Shown: positions 30,701-39,700 of the stretch, one piece after another | How positions within the stretch are numbered: position 1 is the first letter of the stretch | How the letters are laid out: each line of letters opens with the position of its first letter | Assembly: GCA_040182905.1 (NCBI GenBank) | Contig: JARQWU010000054.1 | Span: 1-47,332, forward strand | DNA length: 47,332 nt | Direction of reading: 5' to 3' | Source of the DNA: Barthelona sp. PAP020 | Taxonomy: Eukaryota > Metamonada: BaSk clade | Made by a program: the position numbers and the translations under genes | The notes under the pieces: model-generated | Database searches by the model: none | Told to the model about the DNA's origin: nothing | Seen by the model: only the letters and a program-made list of their open reading frames with translations

Positions 30701-33700
30701 CTCCAACCTTTACTTTATGTTCAAAAACTCAATTTTTTATCATTCATGTCTTATTTTATGGAATTGGTAACAATACTATTGATTTGGAAACATTGAATTC
30801 ATCTTATGACACTACTTTACCTTTTGTCAGTTTTTTCAATGGCGTTTTTCCTTCACTTACTTTTTTTTGTATTCAAAATGGCACTATTATTAATGTGGGA
30901 CATCATTTGGTTGTTCCTTATGATCAACAAACAGTATCATTAAATGAGTTCTTATTTTTGGATGAACTAGATGAATTTTCAAGTAATACTGAACACACTG
31001 ATCATAGTTCAAATGCTACCCGTACTACTGGTACTTCCAGTGATATTTTTAGTCAACGTTCCAAATTGTCTTCGAACATGACTCAAATGATGAGAAGTTG
31101 TGAAACTATGCCACTTGCTGATCCGATATTTTTGGGATCATTAGATTCTCCTGCTACAATTTTGAACAACATTTTAGTGAGTTATGTTAAGGCTTATAAA
31201 GAAATCCACAATGCAATTCATCAGATGATTAATGAATTCCTTGAAAGTCGAAATGTGGATGTTTTATTGACCCAATTATTTCAGGGTATTTTGGGAAATA
31301 GCATTTATGCTCTTAGAACTATAATGTCTAGAGCGGACACTATACTTGAAGAAAAAACAATGGTTAGTTTATGTTACAATTTTTATATAAGATTCAAAGG
31401 AGGCTTTGAAGCGAATAAACATCACGAAACTAACCAATTATTTTTGAAGAAATTGAATGCTGAATTGATGGCATATTATGTCAAGTACAAATCTATTGAG
31501 TTTGATGAATATATGATGAGAAACAGTGAAAATAAAATGATGATAAATGAAAAAGATATAATGAATGAAAAAAAACAAACAACAGAATTGTTTGAAATAG
31601 ATGAAGCACAAGAACAAAAGAATAATATTTCATTAATGATTGAAGACTTTTATAAAAATTATGATGATTTTATTAAAAAAGATAAAATTTATGAAATTTA
31701 TGAAATCAGAAAAGATTTAGAAACATATTTCCCTACTTATCCTTTATGTTATGATTTTGAAGAATCTTGCATAACTGTTGCTTCCAATGTTGGTTATTTA
31801 CCTTTTAAAAGGTTTACTTTTGGTATTGCACCCATTGATACATGCAACACTAATCTTGATTTACAAACTTTCAATGCTTTAAAAAGGTTTTTATCATTAA
31901 CCTATTTTAAAACAGGTAAATTATTATTAGTTGGTGAATTTTTCAGTCAAATAGATAATATCCTGAATCATTGTGCGAGATCTTTAGGACATGATGTGAT
32001 TGATAACAAAGGAATAACCATTTTAACCACCTTTTTTGAAGCTGGTAATCATTTCAATATCAACAAATTTAGACAATTTGTGGAAAATGGAATAATTGCT
32101 GCTAGAAGCTTAAACTATGTATTGATTCTTAGAGATGTCCATATATTACCAAAGAAGGCAAAAATAATTTTAGCAGATATTTGTAAAGCCAAAGATATAA
32201 TAATTCTGTTGACTTCAACTTGTGAAGTACCAGAATTAAAGACATGTTGTGAAGTTTTTTATGCTAATAATGAAGATAGTATGAAACCTAGTTATTTAAT
32301 CAACAAGATGTTGAACGCTTTTATTCACAACGCTTTTCCTTATCCATTAATTGCTACAGAATATTTGTTCAAAGCTTTTACAACGGCAAAGAATGTCGGA
32401 AGAAATTTAAGTGTAGAACCCTTTGCTTTTGAAACAATGATTAATTTCGTTGCTAAATGGGTTACTATTTTGTTTGAAAAATTACAAAATTCAAAGTTTA
32501 TAAAAAAACAAAAGGAAATTTTGCATAATGAAAAAGTTAATTTAAATGATCTTATCAAACAAATATGTGTTTTTGTTACGTTTAGTAGTCTTAGATTTGA
32601 TAAAAATACTCATAGTTTATCGCATTTAGTTGATTATGATGTTGAAAAGGAAAAAGGATTACTAGGATTTTTTTTCAATGAATTACACCCCAAATTTTTA
32701 CAATTACAAAGCATTTATGAAGGAAATTACCTAAATTATCTCACATTTGTTCCTTTCGATTTAGACTTTAGTAAATGGCCTGTTGAAGATCATATGAGTA
32801 TCAAAGATATGCTTATAACTTTAGAGAACTTTGATGCTATCTGTTTTAAACGTTCTTACGTTGAAGATGAAGAATTTATTACGAATTTGGTTCCAGTGTA
32901 TCAATCTGTTCTGCTAAAGAATCACGGTGGTAATCAAGTGTTGTTGCATCTCGTGGTTTCCACTTGTCAATGCGAAAATTTTGAGATTATTATTCAAAAC
33001 ATTAACAAAGAGATTAATCAACAAATAAAGGACAAAATTTTGAACAAAAAATTTACAGATGTTGTGAATATTTATGTGTTGTTGATTTTCACTGAACGTT
33101 TAACTACTGCAGGACATTTTGTGTTGCGTTATTTACCTGGAATAATTTCCAAAATCTTTGCTATTCAGAGTGCTATCATATCTAAAAGGATAGGGCATCC
33201 TTTTCTATTTAGGATCAAAACGGTATTTAAGTATGATTCACGTTTATCACATTCAGGTATGTTTTTAGATGGTTATTTGAAACAGTCATACAATGCTTCT
33301 TCAAACACTTTTAGTTATTTAAATCCAAGGAATGACATCGTTGAACATCGTTTTTCGAATGATTGCGCTAAAGTATTGATTCCACCAGCAGAAGTTTGGA
33401 AAAATGATGGTTTGGGAGATTTCAAAATATTGCCAGTATTTATCTCTTCTGAAACATTTCGCAACAATTCTTTAATTTTTTATGAAAAGTTTAAACATTT
33501 GATTAGTTGGAAAGAAATGACCTTTATTGCACATTATTTAAGTTTAACAAAAATTAAGCGCAGACATAATCAAATTCAAGGATATGAACCTTTCAATTTG
33601 GGAATGAGTTGTGTTAATACTGCTGGTGCAATTATTTCTTGTACTTTTTATGAAAGATACAAGAATTATGACCCAACAGTTATTTTTGTATTTGCATGTC

Positions 33701-36700
33701 TTTCAACAGTAGGTTTGGGAATGAGATTAAACCATCAAGACTTACAATCAATGATTGCAGATTGCAATGAAGTTATGAAAAAATATGCACCAAAAGTTTT
33801 GGAAAGAATTCCAACCAAAGACATGCTATTTTTGTGGGAACATTTGCCAAAACCTTATGATTCTAAAGGGGAATGGTATCATTATACAAAAGTTGAGCCT
33901 GGTGAAATCTTACAAGATATGATTATGAATAATATCGAAGATTTCCAATGTCTTTTAGTAAATAACAACAATATTACTTTCAACTCATTCATTCAGAACA
34001 ACAAAATGGCAGGCTATAATGTAATTCCTGTAAAGATTATCCTTCATAGTTCAATTACAATTGATTTGGTCATTAGCATGGTCAAATCAAGTTTAATTCA
34101 ATACGATCTATTTACTTATGGACCATGTATACCACAATCTAAAGTGTTACTGTGGTTTTGTCATTTTGAGTTGGCATCAGATGTTATGATGGATCTAGTT
34201 CTAAGAATTAGACAAAATCAACCCATTTTATTAAATAATGGTGAAATTATTCAGTTCAGTGATGTGTATGTTGTATGTAGTGGAGAATATGAAATAACCC
34301 AAGAAAGCCCTCCCATTCTAACATTTGATATTCATACTCTAACAATGAACAATTTTTGTTTTTTAGACTATTGGAAAGGTTTTGAAACATTTGATCAGTT
34401 ATATGATATTATAAGAAAAAATTGGAAAACAATAGTTGAAGAAAACATCATAAAAATCTTAATTAGTTGTATTCACAGTGTATTTAAAAAATTGGAAAAT
34501 TCTTTGGTACAAACTGTTGATTCTCCATTTAAATTATTCTCAAACAATGATCGAGAAATGATTGTGCAAATTATTGGAGAAAATGTACCCAATTCACATT
34601 GCGATATGAAAGATATACACGATTTTGTAATTTTCACGATTTTTTCATTTTTCAATTTAAAATTGATTGATGAAACTGCTAAAAAGATTCTAGTTGAAAC
34701 ATTGACAAATGCTAGCAAAACATATTTCGGTTTGATTATTAATAATCTGAAATTAACACCACAGATCATTAAACAAAATATTTTCATCCATGAAGATTTC
34801 GTTGAATATATGGCCAATGTGGATAATAAAAGAATTGATCGAAAAAAATCTTCGATATATCTTCATAAACGAATGGGTTGTTATGCTAAAGTACAAGATT
34901 TTTCCACTTTTAAAAGAAGAGTATTCAAAATTTTATATCAAATAATTGGAGAAGACTTCTATTTGAGTCATTCTTTCTTGCATCAAATCTTAGTGTTTTC
35001 AATGTTTTTCACTATTGATTCTCCATTATTTGTCTTTGAAACTATCAATGAAATCATTTCAAATAATAATTATCAAATAATGCTGAAATTTTTCAAAACA
35101 ATTTTTAAAAGTTTTAGAGTTAAAACTTTTCAATTAAATCCAAAACATACACTCTTTGATGTCTTTAAACAATTAAACAATTTTAATGAATTTTTTGTTC
35201 TTGAAATTTCCAGAGATACTTTTGTTGAATTATTAAATAAAAATGGCGTTCAATCGTTTAATATGACAACGTTATTTCAACTCATTAAAATTACTTATAA
35301 AGATAAATTTTCTTGTGAATCTATGATGGATATTTTCAATAAATTTGACATAAAGATAGATGAAGAGTTATTATTAAAATCTTCAGATATGCAAAAAGAG
35401 TATTCTCAAATCTTAACAAAAATTATCAAAAAGAAAGTAAAAATTGTTATTTTTGCTGATTTTAATTTCATCTGTGATCCTGTGAAATTTGTAGATGTTG
35501 CTTCTTTATTATCATCAGGAATTCGTGTCAGAAAATCAGCAGACAATGAAAAAAATGCTATTAATTTCATTTCAGATTGTATGTTGATCTATCATCATAA
35601 AATTAAAAACGCAATTAAAGAGGATAAAAAACTTTCAAAACTTTCAACATTTTCCAAATTTACTAAATTTTCTTCCAAAGATCAATTAACTCAAACACAT
35701 ATCATTAACAATTTATTATCTCCTTTGGAAAGAGATTTAATCTGTTTTCATTTGGGAATTTCTTGGTTTGAATTAACCAAATACTTATATAAAGTAATGG
35801 ATTATCATTCAGAGAAAATTGATGGTTTTGGAGAATCTTTTTTAAATGTAACTGAAAATGTTTATTCTCAGTTCATTTTTAATGAAAATAAAGGAAAACT
35901 TTACGTTGAAGAATTTTATCGGTTCTTGATTGATAGCACCGTTATTGAAATGGATCATGTGAAAGAAATTGAAACATGTGTTCAGTTTATTCAAAAAGTT
36001 GACAAAAAAGTTGGAAATCTTCGAAGTTCCATTGTACAAGCTGAAAAATTGTATAATCAATCTATTGACGACAGTAAAGACGCTATAAATCAATTGGGTA
36101 TTGAACAACATAAATGCACAGAATTAGCGGAACAATTGAAAGAATATAGTGCTGAATTTGACAAATATAATGAAGAGCATGATAATGCCGTTCAAGAATT
36201 AATAACAGCACAAGATACTTTAAACAGTGTTATTAAGCGTGAAAAGGAAATGATGCAAATGATTTTGAATCTCGCAGATAATCCAAACGGCACTGATATC
36301 GTTGAATTAAGATGTTGGAATCGTCCTGTACCACCATTGATTTGGGTTTTAGAAGCTTGGTTTGTTTTAACCAGTAATAATCCAAAAATTAAGGATGGTA
36401 CTTCACTTTTGCGTTCTTTTAAAGCAAGCGTAACAAATTTGTCTATTTTGAATAGTTTAGTACAACAAGTCTCATATAATTTATTGACAGAAAATTGTGT
36501 TAGTGTAGTTCGAGCAAGATTAGTGCAAATTTCTCAAGTTGCATTGGATAATGAAGTGTTAGATTTGCTTGTGAATTGGATGACATTGGTTGTTGAGGAA
36601 TGGCAACATTCAAGACCAATAAAAGATTTGCAAATTCAAGAATCTTCTTTAAAATCTCAAGTGGATATTATAAAGACAAGAGTATTACAAGCTGAACAGA

Positions 36701-39700
36701 GATTAAAAGATGGAAACAAAAAAATCGATGTTTTGAAACAACAATTGTATGATTGTAGCATTAATAAGTTTACTGCTAAAGTCAAAATGCAAGAAAATGA
36801 AGAACAAATGAACGTTTTCGAAATGTTTTCTGAAGTTATTTTGAAATTTAGTGAAACTTGGTATGATGAATTGTCTTTATTTCAAAACGGTAACAAATTT
36901 CAAAATACTTTATGCATTAAAGGAACTAACAACAAAAATCTGGATAGTCCTTTAGAAAGCTTTGAAATTCCAAATATGAGTTTTGAAATTGATGAAAATA
37001 ACTTGAAAAATTTGAAAAATTTAAAAGACATGAAAAAATCAGACTTTATTTTATCTCCATTGGCTTCAGCTTCATTACTATCATATTTGATCAATTTACA
37101 ATGTCAAGTTGCACCAACATTTTCAGAAAAACCTTGTTTAATGTTTGTTTTAGAAGATCTAGCAAAGAGAAGACTTTTACCTGAATATTATCTTGAACAT
37201 CCAAAAAAATTGGTTATTCCATTGATTAAAAGATTTGAAAATATTACAGATGTTCAATTTCAAATTGAAGAAGGGTCTTTACCTTCAATGGAGGAATTAG
37301 TTTTCATTTTTAGGGAAGATTTTGAAAGAAAATCTATTGCATCAAAAAGCATTAGAAGTCAATCAGAAGCTGGTAAGTCATCTGGTGATAGGTGTAAAAA
37401 TGAACTCATCAGTGAGGATAATTCAGAAATTGATGAAATCTCTGAAGATATGTTTTCCGAAATTGATTCAGATAGCAGCAGTGACAATCAAACTACTAAT
37501 GATGAAAATGAAAGTGATGAAGACAGTGAAAAGGATTCAGAATCTAACTATTCTGATGATGTTGGATCCGAATATATGGCTGATTCTGATGAAGAATCAG
37601 ATAACGTCATTGTTGTCAACAATTCCGAAACAAAAAAAAATTCTGTCGAAATTGATAAAAATAATGTTGGCTATGGACAAGATAGAGTTCAATTCTCAAA
37701 AAGAATGTTTGACGAATCTTCATTTGTTGAAAGTACCATGGGAGATTGTCAGTTATTTGAATTGGACTCATGTTATCATGATCTAGCTGGACTATCATAT
37801 AAATACAGAAAAATCTCTTTGGTTGAGGCGTCTTTGGATGGTTTTGATAAATTTATCCCAGTTACCCTAATGAATTATTCAGCAATGATGGTTCATGATA
37901 ATTTCAATATATTAGCCCCTATTTTGGAAATGTTCAATCTCCCATTGCATCAACTTTCATACTCTGAACCAAATTTTGAGAAAAAGTTATTAAAATTGTC
38001 TAAACAGGCTTGTATTGTTATAGTTACCGATCTAAGCAAAGATGATGCTCAACCTTTCCTTATCTATCAAATGATGGAGGCTTTTTATGGAACAAATGAA
38101 TTAACTCACAAAAAACACAATGATTTCCGTTTCTATATCATTGCAGATTCAACAGCCATTGATAGACTTTTCATCAATCACAATCTGATCTACAACATTC
38201 CCTTTTTAGATCTTAATTTAAGAAGAGAAAGTTTTGAAAATTTAATAATGTTTGAAACTTATAAAAACGATCAACCAAAAATGATCGAGTATTATATCAA
38301 ATTATGTCAAGCAGAAGCTTATTTGTTGGAAATGTCAACTGCTTATGAAGAAAAAGTTTTGGAAAGTGTAGTTCGATTGTCAAGCATTGATAGTATTCCT
38401 GAGGAAACAATTAGTGAACTAAACAATTTGAATAATTTGATTGATGAAAATCACATGCTGTTGGAAAAATGTAAACGTAGTTGTAGTATTATAAAGAAAC
38501 TTGTCAATATGAGTACGCCTTTGGTACAATTGTGTGCTGGAATAACTTTGACTTTTTCAACTTTTTCTCAGATTAACAATTTGTATTTCCTGATGCCCAA
38601 TTTAACAACTATCAAAAATGCTTATCTTCGATTAACAAGAAAAATAGTGGGAAATGTAAATGAAGAATTACAATCCTTAAGCTATGCTGAACAAGCCAAG
38701 CATCCTTTAGGGATTAAATTCTTGAATGATTTTTTGACGATACAATTACCCAAACTCGGTGATTATCGCAGAAGACATCCTTTTGCCATATTGTTAGGAT
38801 ATTTCCTTGATGAAATAAAGTTGAATCAAATTCTTGCCTTGGATGAATTACTTAAAGATAAAATTTTGAATTTAGAGGACTTATTACCTTTCTTATCGAA
38901 TGAAACAGTCAATACAATCAATAGTGTTTTACAAAACACATCTGATAATCTTCATGAATGGCTAAAAGATCCCGAAGGTTATATGAAACCTTTGCCTGGT
39001 GGGGAGAATATTTGTGAATTCGAGCAATTATTGATTTTTTGCTGTATCAATCCAAACTGTTGTAGTAATGCAATAGAATCATATATTTGTGATGTTTTAG
39101 AATGGAAAAGTCTATCAACTTCACCTATTTCACATCATTTCTTTTATCCAATGAGATCTGATGGTGTTTTTGAAAGAGAAGATTTTATTTACAGAAATAG
39201 TGGTAATTCATGTATAGCTATGCCATATCACTTTAAAAACACAATAAATGAAGAAACTTCAATATTTTTGGATACATCAATACCAATATCGGAATTAAAA
39301 ATACCAAAAAATTCAAACACTTTAGTAATAGAAAATGTTGAACAACATATCAAATTTGCATTTTATGTATTAAATCATAAAGCTGGATTTCAACGACTTA
39401 TTTTATTATCTTCATCAAATAATGTTGAAAATATTCCAGCAGCATTGTATCGTCATACTATAGCTGAAATGAATGTATTACAATTTGAATTGCCATGTAA
39501 TAACTATGCTTTTATCACTGCATTTAAAACAACTTTTTATAATTCATTTTATGTGGCTATTAGTGATATTCCTGTTGTTACTCCAGCAAAACCATTGATA
39601 TTAGCTTTATTTTTTTATACTACAATTAAATTTGTCAATAGTTTTATAACCTATCAAGAAATCAATCCCATTATCATTGGTCATATTATCAATATATTGA

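Noticed and set aside
31912-31923. TGK triplet (residues 2379-2381) as an AAA1 P-loop of the heavy chain
   Set aside because: It precedes the hydrophobic strand LLLV instead of following it, lacks the upstream GxxG and has Leu instead of Thr/Ser after the Lys, so it is not in the P-loop position.
37322-37786. 154-codon frame overlapping the heavy chain in another frame
   Set aside because: It overlaps the acidic insert, and the frame is open only because the GAT/GAA/TCA-rich sequence lacks stops when shifted.
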